A stretch of DNA of 32,781 bases from Segatella salivae DSM 15606. GTDB lineage: Bacteria > Bacteroidota > Bacteroidia > Bacteroidales > Bacteroidaceae. Under the pieces are notes generated by a model. That model made no database searches and was not told where the DNA came from. It saw nothing but the letters and a program-made list of their open reading frames with translations. Location of the stretch: the NCBI RefSeq assembly GCF_000185845.1, contig NZ_GL629647.1, positions 2,257,888 to 2,290,668 of the forward strand, in the 5' to 3' direction. The first letter of the stretch is position 1. The number at the start of each line of letters is the position of its first letter. The position numbers and the translations under genes were made by a program. Below are positions 6,874-16,355 of the stretch, one piece after another.

Positions 6874-7830
6874 TTATGAGTATCTTAGGATCATGCCTGG
6901 TCGAACGCGTGAGTTTGCACTCAGATGGTTAAGACTGCAAATCTTCTCTACAGTCACACCACGCAGTTTTGCGATAGAAGCGATGGTCTCACCTGACTTA
7001 ACTTTGTGATAGAGCAAATCTTCATTGTCTGACGAATGCTTTTTATTATAGGTGCCAAGTTCGCCATTTTGAACGAGATCACGAGTGTAACCACCATTTC
7101 CTATCTTACCTCTTAGGCGGGTAGCTTCGGCAGATAGTTCTTCGTATGTATTGACATTATAGACAAAGTAGTCGCCCGTTACGTCCTGATTACGGAAGTC
7201 AAACATCAAGGCGGGATTCAAAGCGACTCCACAAAGACGTGTTTCAAAGTGGAGATGTGAGCCAGTACTGCGCCCCGTATTACCTCCAAGACCGATGATT
7301 TCGCCTGCACGCACAACCTGATTTTCCGTGACAAGTTGTTCTGAAAGGTGGCCATATATCGTCTCAAGTCCATTGGGATGTCGTATAACGATATACTTTC
7401 CGTAGCCTCCTGCCTCGTATCTTACGATGCGAACTTTGCCACTAAAGGCGGCGCGGATAGTGTCTCCAATATATACTTTGATGTCTAATCCTTTGTGTTG
7501 ACGACCCCATCGGCTACCAAAGTTACTTGTAACGACGCGACTATTGGTAGGCATGCTGAAATGACGGAGGTCTATTTTGAAAGTATCGGGCATTTCTGTA
7601 CGACGATGTGCATAACGATTGTCCCAGTCGTTATAAAGACTTGCTGCGGGCGATTGTTCCTGTTCGCGTTCAACAATGCTACGAAGTACGAGCGTGTCTA
7701 CGGCTTTCATCTTGCGATCTACAGGGGCTTGACGTGCTAAAAGGTCTTGCGCTTGCACAGAAGTTGGCAGAGATACCAATGCAAACAATAATCCTATCGT
7801 AAATATTCCAATACTTTTTCTTAAACTCAT
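6874..7830 (-). CDS. Exported M23 metallopeptidase with C-terminal LysM domain
   Basis: A predicted peptidoglycan hydrolase of the LytM/M23 family, 318 residues. The N-terminus is a signal peptide (MSLRKSIGIFTIGLLFALVS, cut near SVQA-Q at 27-28). The M23 domain covers about residues 95-210 and keeps the full zinc and catalytic set: H112 and D116 in HKGLD, H161 in YGHLS, and H192/H194 in SHLHFE. This points to an active endopeptidase rather than an EnvC-like inactive partner. A LysM domain (about 273-317, HKVKSGETIASIAKLRGVTV) would bind the cell wall. It is transcribed alone, convergent with the repeat region. The -7 box at 7936 gives a leader of about 100 bases. Confidence 0.93.
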   Translation of the reverse strand: MSLRKSIGIFTIGLLFALVSLPTSVQAQDLLARQAPVDRKMKAVDTLVLRSIVEREQEQSPAASLYNDWDNRYAHRRTEMPDTFKIDLRHFSMPTNSRVVTSNFGSRWGRQHKGLDIKVYIGDTIRAAFSGKVRIVRYEAGGYGKYIVIRHPNGLETIYGHLSEQLVTENQVVRAGEIIGLGGNTGRSTGSHLHFETRLCGVALNPALMFDFRNQDVTGDYFVYNVNTYEELSAEATRLRGKIGNGGYTRDLVQNGELGTYNKKHSSDNEDLLYHKVKSGETIASIAKLRGVTVEKICSLNHLSANSRVRPGMILRYS

Positions 7831-7935
7831 AATATGGTTTTTAGGTCCGAATAAGCTTCAGATTAACTAAAAAAGCAATCTAAATTTATCAAACAACGAA
7901 TGAAAGAAGTTCATCAATTGTAGTCAAAAGCGCTA

Positions 7936-7943
7936 CAAAGGTA
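7936..7943 (-). promoter_or_regulatory. Bacteroidetes -7 box (TACCTTTG) for the M23 peptidase
   Basis: On the minus strand TACCTTTG matches TAnnTTTG, about 100 bases upstream of the ATG at 7830. No -33 TTTG is found at standard spacing. Confidence 0.45.
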
Positions 7944-8047
7944 TGCAAAAAATCACCAGTTTGTATGCTTGTTAACGTATTTTGTTACAAATTTAACACA
8001 ATCAAAAAAGCCGTTTTATCTCATAATTCGTTTGTATATAGGGGATT

Positions 8048-10150
8048 TCAAGAGATTGATGACCAATTAATATTAGTTTTTCTTAACTCTTTTAGATGCT
8101 CCCATAAGAGCTGATATTCCACCTTTTGGCACGTCGGATCATGCTCAATAATCTTCTGTGCCTCATCACGCGCGAGCTGAACTAACTGCCCATCGCGTGC
8201 AATATCAGCGATTTTGAGGTCAAAAGCGATTCCACTTTGCTGCGTTCCCTCAAGATCTCCCGGGCCACGGAGCTTCAAATCGGCCTCAGCTATACGGAAA
8301 CCATCGTTTGTTTCGCACATAATGTCGATGCGCTTTTGTGTTTCTTCGCTCATTTTATAACTTGTAACGAGGATACAATAGGATTGTTTTGCACCCCGAC
8401 CTACGCGTCCTCGCAACTGATGGAGTTGGGAAAGACCAAATCGTTGGGCGTCAAGAATGACCATTACAGAGGCATTTGGCACATTGACGCCTACCTCAAT
8501 GACCGTTGTTGCAACGAGAATCTGTGTCTCACCACTAACAAATCGTCTCATCTCTTCCTCCTTTTCAGAGGGTTTCATCTTGCCATGTACCTTGCTAATT
8601 GAGAAGTCTGGGAAGATTTCGAGCAATGATTCATATCCCTTTTCAAGGTCTTTGAGGTCGTTTTTCTCATTTTCTTTGATTAAAGGGAATACGATATAAA
8701 CCTGCCGACCCTGTTGAATCTGCTGACGAATGCCATTGTAAAGGCTTGTCATTTGATTGTCAAACTTGTGTATTGTCTGTATAGGTTTGCGCCCAGGAGG
8801 TAGCTCATCGATGATGCTTACATCGAGATCGCCGTATATTGTCATTGCAAGCGTGCGAGGAATTGGCGTTGCTGTCATCACTAAAATGTGTGGAGGATTC
8901 TCGCTCTTTGCCCATAATCGTGCGCGTTGGGCTACTCCAAAGCGATGTTGTTCGTCAACAACGGCAAGCCCGAGTCGGGCAAATTGCACCGTGTCTTCTA
9001 TGACAGCGTGAGTTCCAACGAGGATGTTGATGTCGCCATTTGCCAATGCTTCGAGTACTTCTTGCCGCTTCTTACCTTTCACAATGCCTGTAAGCAGTTC
9101 GACACGGACGTCCATTCCTTGCAGAAACTCTTTGATTGTAGTGAGATGTTGCTCTGCCAATATCTCAGTAGGTGCCATGATACACGCCTGAAATCCATTG
9201 TCAATGGCTATCAACATCGTCATTAAAGCGACGAGAGTCTTGCCTGATCCCACGTCACCTTGAAGCAAACGATTCATTTGTTTGCCGCTCGCCATGTCGT
9301 CACGAAGCTCATGCATGACGCGCTTTTGGGCGTTTGTGAGGTCAAACGGCAGGTTGTTTTGGTAGAAAGTATTAAAGATTTGTCCCACTCTTTGAAACAC
9401 ATAACCTCGGTATTTGCGTCGATGGTCGCTGGCATATCGTAGGATATTGAGCTGAACATAAAAGAGTTCTTCAAACTTTAACCTTACTTGTGCGTGCTGA
9501 AGTTCATCTAATGACTTAGGATAATGAATGCCTTTGAAGGCTGCTTCGCGTGAAATGAGGTGGAGAGGACGCTGAATAAACACGGGAAGCGTCTCTGAAA
9601 TAGCGTCTTTCGGAAGCCTACTGATGAGATTCTTTGTTAGCTTTTCTATGGTGCGGCTTGTGATTCCATTGGTCTTCATCCTTTCCGTTGTGGAATAATA
9701 AGGCTGCATTCCCATCTCATTGAGTTGGAGTTCGTCGGCCTTTTCGATTTCAGGATGCGCGAATTGATAGCGACTTCCGAAGACGGTTGGTTTGCCAAAG
9801 ACGATATATTCAGTATTTAGTGCGTAGGTTTTATAAATATATTGCGTCCCACGGAACCACACTAAGTCAACTACTCCGTGCCCATCGGAGAAGTGAGCGA
9901 CAATGCGTTTCCTCCTTGTTCCATTCGAAAACTCTTCAAAACTCAGTATCTTTCCTTTGATTTGTACAAAGGGTATCGAGCCATTTAGCTCGTCAATAGT
10001 GTATATCTTGCTTCGATCCACATATTTATATGGATAGTATTCCAACAAGTCTCGCCATGTTTGGATGTTGAGTTCCTTACTCAATATCTCCTTACGCTTA
10101 GGACCTACGCCCGGCAAATACATGATATCTTGGTCGAGAATGCTGGTCAT
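8048..10150 (-). CDS. recG: ATP-dependent DNA helicase RecG
   Basis: Branch-migrating helicase acting on stalled forks, R-loops and Holliday junctions; 700 residues, normal length. The N-terminal wedge region carries an OB fold (about 60-135). The helicase core shows Walker A GDVGSGKT (298-305), the RecG-type DEQH box (399-402), TATP (426-429), the DELPPGRKP linker (448-456) and QLRGRVGRG as motif VI. The C-terminal TRG-type region FRIAEADLKLRGPGDLEGTQQSG is present. The start ATG overlaps the ispD stop by four bases (ATGA arrangement), showing translational coupling in the unit DJ-1 > ispD > recG. Confidence 0.97.
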   Translation of the reverse strand: MTSILDQDIMYLPGVGPKRKEILSKELNIQTWRDLLEYYPYKYVDRSKIYTIDELNGSIPFVQIKGKILSFEEFSNGTRRKRIVAHFSDGHGVVDLVWFRGTQYIYKTYALNTEYIVFGKPTVFGSRYQFAHPEIEKADELQLNEMGMQPYYSTTERMKTNGITSRTIEKLTKNLISRLPKDAISETLPVFIQRPLHLISREAAFKGIHYPKSLDELQHAQVRLKFEELFYVQLNILRYASDHRRKYRGYVFQRVGQIFNTFYQNNLPFDLTNAQKRVMHELRDDMASGKQMNRLLQGDVGSGKTLVALMTMLIAIDNGFQACIMAPTEILAEQHLTTIKEFLQGMDVRVELLTGIVKGKKRQEVLEALANGDINILVGTHAVIEDTVQFARLGLAVVDEQHRFGVAQRARLWAKSENPPHILVMTATPIPRTLAMTIYGDLDVSIIDELPPGRKPIQTIHKFDNQMTSLYNGIRQQIQQGRQVYIVFPLIKENEKNDLKDLEKGYESLLEIFPDFSISKVHGKMKPSEKEEEMRRFVSGETQILVATTVIEVGVNVPNASVMVILDAQRFGLSQLHQLRGRVGRGAKQSYCILVTSYKMSEETQKRIDIMCETNDGFRIAEADLKLRGPGDLEGTQQSGIAFDLKIADIARDGQLVQLARDEAQKIIEHDPTCQKVEYQLLWEHLKELRKTNINWSSIS

Positions 10151-10815
10151 TGCAAGAGGATTTCAGCGACTTTGAGGTCAAAAGGGGTAGTAAGTTTGAT
10201 GTTTTCTCTATTTCCTTCAACCATAGAAACATGGCATCCGAGGGCCTCAACTACGGATGCATCATCGGTGAAATGAGGCTGATAAGGTTGACTATAAGCT
10301 CGTTTCAGCAAGGAAATATCAAATACTTGTGGTGTCTGTACAATGCGATAGTCAGCCCGTTGCACATTTTTTCCGCCACCATGTGCGTCAATGTAGCGGA
10401 TACTATCAGTCACTGGAAGAACAGGAATGGCTGCAAATTCCTCGTGAGCTGCTTCAAAACACGCTGCAATTACCTTTGAAGAAACAAACGGACGCACGCC
10501 ATCATGAATGCCCACTAAGCCCTCTTCGTCATCAGGAATGGCTGAAAGTCCATTCTTAGCTGATTCAAATCGTGTGGCACCTCCATTGACAATGGTGTGT
10601 GGAATCGTAAAATTGTGGGTCTCACACAAGCCTTTCCAATAGGCCTGTTGGCTCTCGGGGAGTACAAGAATGATTTGCAATGCAGCATCATACGTATGAA
10701 ACCGCGTTATGGTGTGCATGAGAACAGGCTTTCCTCCAATAGGAATAAACTGCTTAGGAAGCTCAGAACCCATGCGCATTCCCTTGCCTCCAGCCACAAT
10801 AATGATATAGTTCAT
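10147..10815 (-). CDS. ispD: 2-C-methyl-D-erythritol 4-phosphate cytidylyltransferase
   Basis: Third step of the MEP isoprenoid pathway: attaches CMP to methylerythritol phosphate. It has 222 residues, the usual length. The nucleotide-binding N-terminus reads IIVAGGKGMRMGSELPKQF, with the glycine-rich loop at 9-16 and the conserved lysine K21; GIHDGVRPFV, DSIRYI and RADYRIVQTPQVF are further family motifs. It sits 5 bases after the DJ-1 gene and overlaps recG. The next-but-one enzyme of the same pathway, ispF, is present in the window at 21457, in a separate unit. Confidence 0.95.
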   Translation of the reverse strand: MNYIIIVAGGKGMRMGSELPKQFIPIGGKPVLMHTITRFHTYDAALQIILVLPESQQAYWKGLCETHNFTIPHTIVNGGATRFESAKNGLSAIPDDEEGLVGIHDGVRPFVSSKVIAACFEAAHEEFAAIPVLPVTDSIRYIDAHGGGKNVQRADYRIVQTPQVFDISLLKRAYSQPYQPHFTDDASVVEALGCHVSMVEGNRENIKLTTPFDLKVAEILLQ

Positions 10816-10820
10816 GAGCT

Positions 10821-11390
10821 TTATCGGCCCATCAGATGGGCAAATTGCATTTTCTTTTCGAGGTCTTTTGTGGCATCTTCGCCAATGAAATAACTCAAAA
10901 GTGTATAGGAATATGGTAGAGATGCTGCCGGACCTTCACCCGTTGTAACGTTTCCATCGACTTGAACGAGCTCGCCAGTATAGGTTGTTGATGCGTTGAA
11001 ATAACGCTCAAAACCTGGACTACACGTTGCTTTCTTGCCATCAAGAATACCACATGAGGCCAAAACCATAGGCGCAGCACAGATTGCTCCGACGCGTTTC
11101 CCGGCTTCAAACTGCTTCTTTAGTGCAGTCTTTACACCCTCGTGAGCATTCAGATTCGTACTCCCCGGCATGCCACCCGGCAGTAAAAGAAGGTCAGCAT
11201 CATTGAAATCAGCCACATCTTCGAATTTAATGTCTGCCTTAACTGTTACTCCATGCGAAGTTTCTACAAACAAATCGCCTGTAATACTGACGGTCTTGAC
11301 GTCCACACCACCCCTTCTTAGGATGTCAACAGGAGCCAAACCTTCAATCTCTTCGAATCCATTTGCTAAAAATTCATATACTTTTGGCAT
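10821..11390 (-). CDS. DJ-1/PfpI family protein (YajL-like)
   Basis: A cytoplasmic protein of the DJ-1/ThiJ/PfpI superfamily, 189 residues. The nucleophile-elbow cysteine is C104 in GAICAAP and the conserved glutamate is E16 in FEEIEGLAPVD, the DJ-1/YajL arrangement. Related proteins have been linked to oxidative-stress protection and to repair of glycated molecules; which applies here cannot be told from sequence. It is the first gene of the unit with ispD and recG, with a leader of about 23 bases after its -7 box. Confidence 0.9.
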   Translation of the reverse strand: MPKVYEFLANGFEEIEGLAPVDILRRGGVDVKTVSITGDLFVETSHGVTVKADIKFEDVADFNDADLLLLPGGMPGSTNLNAHEGVKTALKKQFEAGKRVGAICAAPMVLASCGILDGKKATCSPGFERYFNASTTYTGELVQVDGNVTTGEGPAASLPYSYTLLSYFIGEDATKDLEKKMQFAHLMGR

Positions 11391-11410
11391 AGTCTTTTAA
11401 TATTTTTCGT

Positions 11411-11418
11411 TACATTTG
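11411..11418 (+). promoter_or_regulatory. Bacteroidetes -7 box (TACATTTG) for nadK
   Basis: TACATTTG matches TAnnTTTG. A TTTG at 11383-11386 lies 24 bases upstream. The next base, 11419, begins the opposing -7 box of the DJ-1 unit, so the two cores are immediately back to back. The predicted start near 11424 leaves about 34 bases to the ATG at 11458 and only about 10 to the alternative TTG at 11434. Confidence 0.65.
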
Positions 11419-11426
11419 CAAATATA
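11419..11426 (-). promoter_or_regulatory. Bacteroidetes promoter (TATATTTG) for the DJ-1/ispD/recG unit
   Basis: On the minus strand TTTG, a 19-base spacer and TATATTTG form a good match to the Bacteroidetes promoter. It directly abuts the nadK -7 box; together they read TACATTTGCAAATATA, a near palindrome. Confidence 0.75.
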
Positions 11427-11457
11427 ATAAGAATTGTTGAAACGGCAAAAACAAAGT

Positions 11458-12285
11458 ATGATTGATAATCAATTGGTATTTGCAATCTATGTAAATGCGT
11501 TTAAACAACAGGAGATTCAGCCCCTCGTTGAACGTGTTGTAGCTTTTCTCGACCGTCATTCCGTCTCGTCATTGATAGAACCTGATGAGCTAACTAATGT
11601 CGATTTAGTCATCTCACTGGGTGGAGATGGCACGTTTCTTAAAGCCGCTTGTATGGTTGGAGAGCGTGAGATTCCCATCTTAGGTATCAACAAAGGGCGG
11701 CTCGGTTTCCTTGCAGATGTGTTGCCAAGTGAAATAGAAGATGTGCTCGAACATGTGCTTCGACGGGATTATATGATAGAAAACCACACCGTAATCAAGT
11801 TAGAAGCCGACGGAGAATGCGTTGATTGCTGTCCGTTTGCATTGAATGATATCGCTGTTTTGAAGCGCGACACGGCCTCGATGATTAGCATAAAGGCCTA
11901 TATTAATGGCGAATTTCTTGTCAATTACCAAGCCGATGGATTGATTATTGCCACACCTACGGGCAGCACGGCATATAGTTTGTCGAATGGCGGACCCATT
12001 ATCGTGCCCCAAAGTGGTAGTCTTTGTATCACACCTGTAGCCCCTCATAGTCTTAATATCCGTCCAATCGTCATCAATGATACCAGTGTTATCGAGCTCG
12101 AAGTATGCTCTCGGTCGCATAATTTCCTTGTTGCCATCGACGGACGCAGCATGAAACTGACCGAAGGTACACGCTTAACGATTCGTAAAGCGGATTATAT
12201 GGTCAAGCTTGTTAAACTTAAAAACCAGCGATATTTCTCCACTTTACACCGAAAACTCATGTGGGGCGCTGACTCAAGACAATGA
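11458..12285 (+). CDS. nadK: NAD kinase
   Basis: ATP-dependent phosphorylation of NAD to NADP in the cytoplasm; 275 residues. The diacylglycerol-kinase-like core motif GGDGTF is at 55-60 (SLGGDGTFLKAA), followed by GINKGRLGFLAD and the second motif ATPTGSTAYSLSNGGPI. I chose the ATG at 11458; the frame also permits a TTG at 11434, but that codon lies about 10 bases from the predicted transcription start. The stop overlaps the ABC exporter start by four bases, so the two are translationally coupled. Confidence 0.95.
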   Translation: MIDNQLVFAIYVNAFKQQEIQPLVERVVAFLDRHSVSSLIEPDELTNVDLVISLGGDGTFLKAACMVGEREIPILGINKGRLGFLADVLPSEIEDVLEHVLRRDYMIENHTVIKLEADGECVDCCPFALNDIAVLKRDTASMISIKAYINGEFLVNYQADGLIIATPTGSTAYSLSNGGPIIVPQSGSLCITPVAPHSLNIRPIVINDTSVIELEVCSRSHNFLVAIDGRSMKLTEGTRLTIRKADYMVKLVKLKNQRYFSTLHRKLMWGADSRQ

Positions 12286-13952
12286 CTTTAAAGACTTTAC
12301 TCAGGATTCCTGCGTTCAAATATGACGCTCGTACGTTGATGAAATGGCTTTGGAACGCGTGGAGAGGAAATCAATTGCAAGCTATTCTCAATGCAACCAT
12401 CGGATTGTTATCAGTGGGTGTTGGGCTCGGTCAAGTGTGGGCAGTCAAGCACGCCATTGATGTTGCCTCGCGAACGGTTAGTGGCAATATCTATTGGGCT
12501 GTGGGTTGGATGGCTGTTTTGATTCTTTCAGACTTTGCATTAACCATTGCCGGTACGTGGGTTCGCAACATTTTAGGAATCAAAGCGCAAAACCGCATGC
12601 AGCAACGCCTCCTTGATCGTTTGCTGAAATCGGTCTGGCGAGGACGCAATCATCATCATTCGGCTGACATTCTCAATCGATTGGAGTTCGATGTCAGCAC
12701 AGTTGTCACCTTTCTTACAGAGACTATACCCAACACTTTGTCTGTTCTGGCAATGTTCCTTGGTGCATTCTTCTATCTCTTTTCAATGGATAAGGTTCTC
12801 GCTCTCATAGTGATTGCCATCTTTCCTCTATTCCTTGCAGTGAGTAAAATCTATGTAGGCAGGATGCGACACCTAACGCGTGAGGTCAGAGATAGCGACA
12901 GTAAGGTGCAAAGTGTGATGCAAGAGACGATACAACATCGCATGCTTATCAAGACATTGGAAAGCAATGAAGCCATGGTTGAGCGTTTAGAGAACATACA
13001 GAGTGAACTCCGTTATCGCGTGGTTAAGCGCACAAAGTTCAGTGTTTTCAGTAATGTTGTCATCAATTTTGGCTTTGCTTTTGGCTATTTGGTAGCCTTT
13101 TTGTGGGCTGCTTTGCGTATGTCGGCCCACACATTGAGCTTTGGTGGTATGACGGCTTTCCTGCAATTGGTCAATAAGATACAAGGACCTGCACGCAACC
13201 TGACAAAACTCGTACCGGCATTTGTTAGTGTTTTCACAGCCGCTGAACGCTTAATGGAACTTGAAGAAGACCCACTTGAAGCACAAGGTGCACCTATTTA
13301 TATTAAAGCCCCATGCGGAATACGGCTGAACAACCTTTGTTATGCCTACGAAGATGGTAAAGATAAGGTGATAGATAACCTTAGTTTTGACTTCAAACCG
13401 GGCAGTTGTACGGCTATTCTCGGTGAAACGGGCGCCGGAAAGACAACGCTTGTGCGCATGATTCTTGCCTTGGTGCAGCCTCAAAGTGGGCAAATTGAAA
13501 TCTATCATGGCTCAACCCATCAAACCTTATCACCGCTTCATCGGTGTAATTTCGTTTATGTGCCCCAAGGAAATACGCTGATGAGCGGCACAATTCGAGA
13601 GAATCTGCGTCTTGGAAAGCTTGATGCTACCGACGAAGAGATGCTACATGTTCTACATGTAAGCTGTGCTGATTTTGTCAAAGACCTGCCAGAAGGGCTC
13701 AATACGCTTTGTTCTGAACAGGGAGGAGGCCTTAGTGAGGGGCAAGCTCAACGCATTGCAATCGCCCGAAGCCTACTCCGCGATCGCTCAGTGATGCTCT
13801 TTGATGAGGCCACAAGTGCGCTTGATCCTGACACTGAGCGTCAACTGCTCCACAATATTCTGTCTACTCACGACAAGACGATACTCTTTATAACGCATCG
13901 TCCGGCTGTAATTGACTATTGTGACCATACATTAAAGATAACAAAAATATAG
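12282..13952 (+). CDS. ABC exporter, fused membrane and ATPase domains
   Basis: A 556-residue half-transporter: about six membrane helices in the first 325 residues, then an ABC ATPase. The ATPase has Walker A GETGAGKT (381-388), Q-loop Q429 in VYVPQG, signature LSEGQ (484-488), Walker B VMLFDE (504-509) and H-loop H539 in ITHRP, so it appears fully active and would work as a homodimer. The fold matches the MsbA/MDR-like exporter group; the substrate cannot be told. It overlaps nadK by four bases. The pairing of nadK with such an exporter looks like operon economy rather than shared function. Confidence 0.9.
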   Translation: MTLKTLLRIPAFKYDARTLMKWLWNAWRGNQLQAILNATIGLLSVGVGLGQVWAVKHAIDVASRTVSGNIYWAVGWMAVLILSDFALTIAGTWVRNILGIKAQNRMQQRLLDRLLKSVWRGRNHHHSADILNRLEFDVSTVVTFLTETIPNTLSVLAMFLGAFFYLFSMDKVLALIVIAIFPLFLAVSKIYVGRMRHLTREVRDSDSKVQSVMQETIQHRMLIKTLESNEAMVERLENIQSELRYRVVKRTKFSVFSNVVINFGFAFGYLVAFLWAALRMSAHTLSFGGMTAFLQLVNKIQGPARNLTKLVPAFVSVFTAAERLMELEEDPLEAQGAPIYIKAPCGIRLNNLCYAYEDGKDKVIDNLSFDFKPGSCTAILGETGAGKTTLVRMILALVQPQSGQIEIYHGSTHQTLSPLHRCNFVYVPQGNTLMSGTIRENLRLGKLDATDEEMLHVLHVSCADFVKDLPEGLNTLCSEQGGGLSEGQAQRIAIARSLLRDRSVMLFDEATSALDPDTERQLLHNILSTHDKTILFITHRPAVIDYCDHTLKITKI

Positions 13953-14017
13953 GAACTTGCTGCGAAAAATAAAGCCTTTGTGCAACTTTTTCATACAAAA
14001 CGTCGTCTAAACTGTAT

Positions 14018-14737
14018 ATGATTCATCTTAAAGATATAAATAAAACCTATCAAGGGGCACAGCCTTTACACGTTCTTAAAGGTATAAACCTCGATATAGA
14101 AGCCGGAGAATTCGTCTCAATTATGGGCGCTTCAGGCTCTGGAAAGTCTACACTTTTGAACATACTCGGCATACTTGACAACTATGATACAGGCGAATAT
14201 GTCCTTGATGGCAAGCTCATCAAGAACCTCTCTGAGTCGCGTGCTGCCGAATATCGTAACAAAATGATTGGCTTTATCTTTCAAAGTTTCAACCTGATTG
14301 GCTTTAAGACGGCTGTAGAAAACGTCGAATTGCCCCTGTTTTACCAAGGAGTAAGTCGGCGAAAACGCCATCAACAGGCACTCGAATATCTTGATCGATT
14401 AGGTCTTTTGCCTTGGGCCGACCACTATCCCAATGAGATGTCGGGCGGACAAAAGCAGAGAGTAGCCATTGCCCGCGCTTTGATTACACAGCCACAGATT
14501 ATACTTGCCGACGAACCTACTGGGGCTTTGGATAGTAAAACGTCTGTAGAGGTGATGCAATTACTAAAGAAACTCAATGCCGAAGACCACAAAACGATTG
14601 TTGTAGTGACGCATGAAAGTGGTGTAGCTAACGAGACAAATAAGATTGTTCACATTAAAGATGGCATCATAGGAAAGATAGAAGACAACTTCGATCACCA
14701 TGCGTCACCATTTGGAATCGATGGAGTGATGAAATAA
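14018..14737 (+). CDS. ABC transporter ATP-binding subunit, MacB/LolD type
   Basis: A 239-residue cytoplasmic ATPase of the MacB/LolD (type VII ABC) family. It shows Walker A GASGSGKS (37-44), Q-loop Q89, signature SGGQKQ (142-147), Walker B IILADE (161-166) followed by PTGALD, and H199 in VTHE. Two permease genes and a membrane fusion protein follow on the same strand, so this is the motor of a tripartite efflux or lipoprotein/peptide export machine. The start ATG lacks a Shine-Dalgarno sequence, and I found no convincing -7 box in the 65 bases upstream. Confidence 0.92.
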   Translation: MIHLKDINKTYQGAQPLHVLKGINLDIEAGEFVSIMGASGSGKSTLLNILGILDNYDTGEYVLDGKLIKNLSESRAAEYRNKMIGFIFQSFNLIGFKTAVENVELPLFYQGVSRRKRHQQALEYLDRLGLLPWADHYPNEMSGGQKQRVAIARALITQPQIILADEPTGALDSKTSVEVMQLLKKLNAEDHKTIVVVTHESGVANETNKIVHIKDGIIGKIEDNFDHHASPFGIDGVMK

Positions 14738-14934
14738 ACTGAAACAGATTGAGACTCAAAGGGTTATAAAAGGTGTCGTAAAGTGGGGCACTTCATGGCA
14801 TGAAAAGCGTCATATTGCACCACAATCTGCATCATTTAATGCAATGAAATGGCATAGATTGCAACTGCAGATGAGGCACTTTGAGATAATAACAGACAGA
14901 ACATAAGCAATAATATAAAACAAAGCATGAACGA
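14738..14934. repeat. Gap in the efflux operon with inverted repeats
   Basis: This 197-base gap holds GCGTCATATT and GCATCATTT, words also found in the family-B stem-loops at 5711 and 19299, so it may be a strongly diverged copy. CTCAAAG near 14755 and CTTTGAG near 14878 are inverted. No gene fits. The similarity is short and could be chance. Confidence 0.35.
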
Positions 14935-16194
14935 ATGAGAGATATTTTATCCGAAATATTGTCTACAGCGAGGCGCAATAAACTGCGTACTGGGCTCACG
15001 GGCTTTGCCGTTGCGTGGGGCATTTTCATGCTGATTGTTCTCCTTGGTGCAGGAAACGGCATCATCAATGCCAACCAACAGAACACTGATCACTTTATGA
15101 CCAACTCGATGGTAGTGTTTGGTGGTGAGACAACGAAAGAGTATCAAGGACTCAAAGAGGGGCGTGAGATTACGCTAAATGATAAAGACAGTGCCATCAC
15201 GGGGGCGTTGTTTAGTCGTCATGTCGATGAGATTGGAGGGCAAGTTACGCAACAAGCGGTCACAATTTCATTGAAAGAGAACTATCTGACCACGTCACTT
15301 TCGGGCGTGTTTCCTAACGAAATGCAAATCAATAAGATTGAAATGATGTATGGAAGATTCGTGAATCAGATAGACAATCAGCAGTCGCGTAAGGTCTTAG
15401 TCATTAGTGATGAGCAGGCGCGTCAACTCACTTCACAAGATATTCAGCAGCTCATTGGACAACATGTCAACGTGGGTTCGTTCAGCTTTAGCGTCGTTGG
15501 AATCTATAAAAAGGATGACACGGGGCGCAATGATGTGGCATATTCGGCCTTCAATACGCTTAGAACAATATATAACAAAGGGGATAAGACCGATGAATTG
15601 CATTTTACTTTTCATGGTTTGAAAACCGAAAAAGACAACGAAGACTTTGAAAAGGCCTATCGTGCAAGCCTGAATTTGAATCATAAAGCGGCTCCGGATG
15701 ACGAACATTCTGTATGGTTTTGGAACAGGTTTACACAGGATATGCAGATGAATACGGCTATGGACATTATACGAACTGCCCTTTGGATAGTCGGCATCTT
15801 TACGTTGTTGAGTGGCATAGTGGGTGTTTCCAACATCATGCTCATTACAGTTAAGGAGCGAACTCATGAGTTTGGAATCCGCAAAGCCATAGGAGCTAAG
15901 CCGTGGTCTATATTGAAACTTATCATAGTTGAGAGTGTAATCATCACGACTTTCTTTGGATATGTGGGGATGGTTCTTGGCATAATAGCCAATGAGTACA
16001 TGGATATGACGTTGGGACATACGCAGGTTGACGCGGGAATCTTTAAGGCAAGGATGTTTATTAACCCTACCGTTGGGTTGGATGTATGCATAGAAGCCAC
16101 ACTCGTTATGGTCATTGCAGGAACTCTTGCAGGGCTGATTCCAGCACGAAAAGCAGCTACAATCAAGCCTATTGAGGCGTTAAGGGCAGAATAA
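14935..16194 (+). CDS. MacB-like ABC permease, first of two
   Basis: A 419-residue inner-membrane permease with the MacB architecture. One N-terminal membrane helix (about 21-42, GLTGFAVAWGIFMLIVLLGA) is followed by a large periplasmic domain and three C-terminal helices with the FtsX core (VSNIMLITVKERTHEFGIRK near residue 300). It ends GLIPARKAATIKPIEALRAE, the usual FtsX-family tail. The start ATG overlaps the stop of a three-codon frame (ATG AAC GAA TGA at 14927). It is paralogous to the next gene: both open with the same helix and RNK-LTGF pattern and end alike. Probably the two form a heterodimer with the ATPase at 14018. Confidence 0.9.
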   Translation: MRDILSEILSTARRNKLRTGLTGFAVAWGIFMLIVLLGAGNGIINANQQNTDHFMTNSMVVFGGETTKEYQGLKEGREITLNDKDSAITGALFSRHVDEIGGQVTQQAVTISLKENYLTTSLSGVFPNEMQINKIEMMYGRFVNQIDNQQSRKVLVISDEQARQLTSQDIQQLIGQHVNVGSFSFSVVGIYKKDDTGRNDVAYSAFNTLRTIYNKGDKTDELHFTFHGLKTEKDNEDFEKAYRASLNLNHKAAPDDEHSVWFWNRFTQDMQMNTAMDIIRTALWIVGIFTLLSGIVGVSNIMLITVKERTHEFGIRKAIGAKPWSILKLIIVESVIITTFFGYVGMVLGIIANEYMDMTLGHTQVDAGIFKARMFINPTVGLDVCIEATLVMVIAGTLAGLIPARKAATIKPIEALRAE

Positions 16195-16355
16195 ATGAGC
16201 CATTTCCTGCCCTAACAAAGGTGGAATTGTCAGATGAAGCATGGCTTTATAAGACATTGTTTGTAGCAAATGAGAATATGAATATAAATTAATAATGAGC
16301 CAAATAAACTCAATATATCCCACTTTTTGAGGGATAGAGTGAGGCCTTTAGTAGG

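Noticed and set aside
11434..11457. TTG start for nadK
   Set aside because: It would lie about 10 bases from the predicted transcription start, while the ATG at 11458 gives a normal leader and protein.
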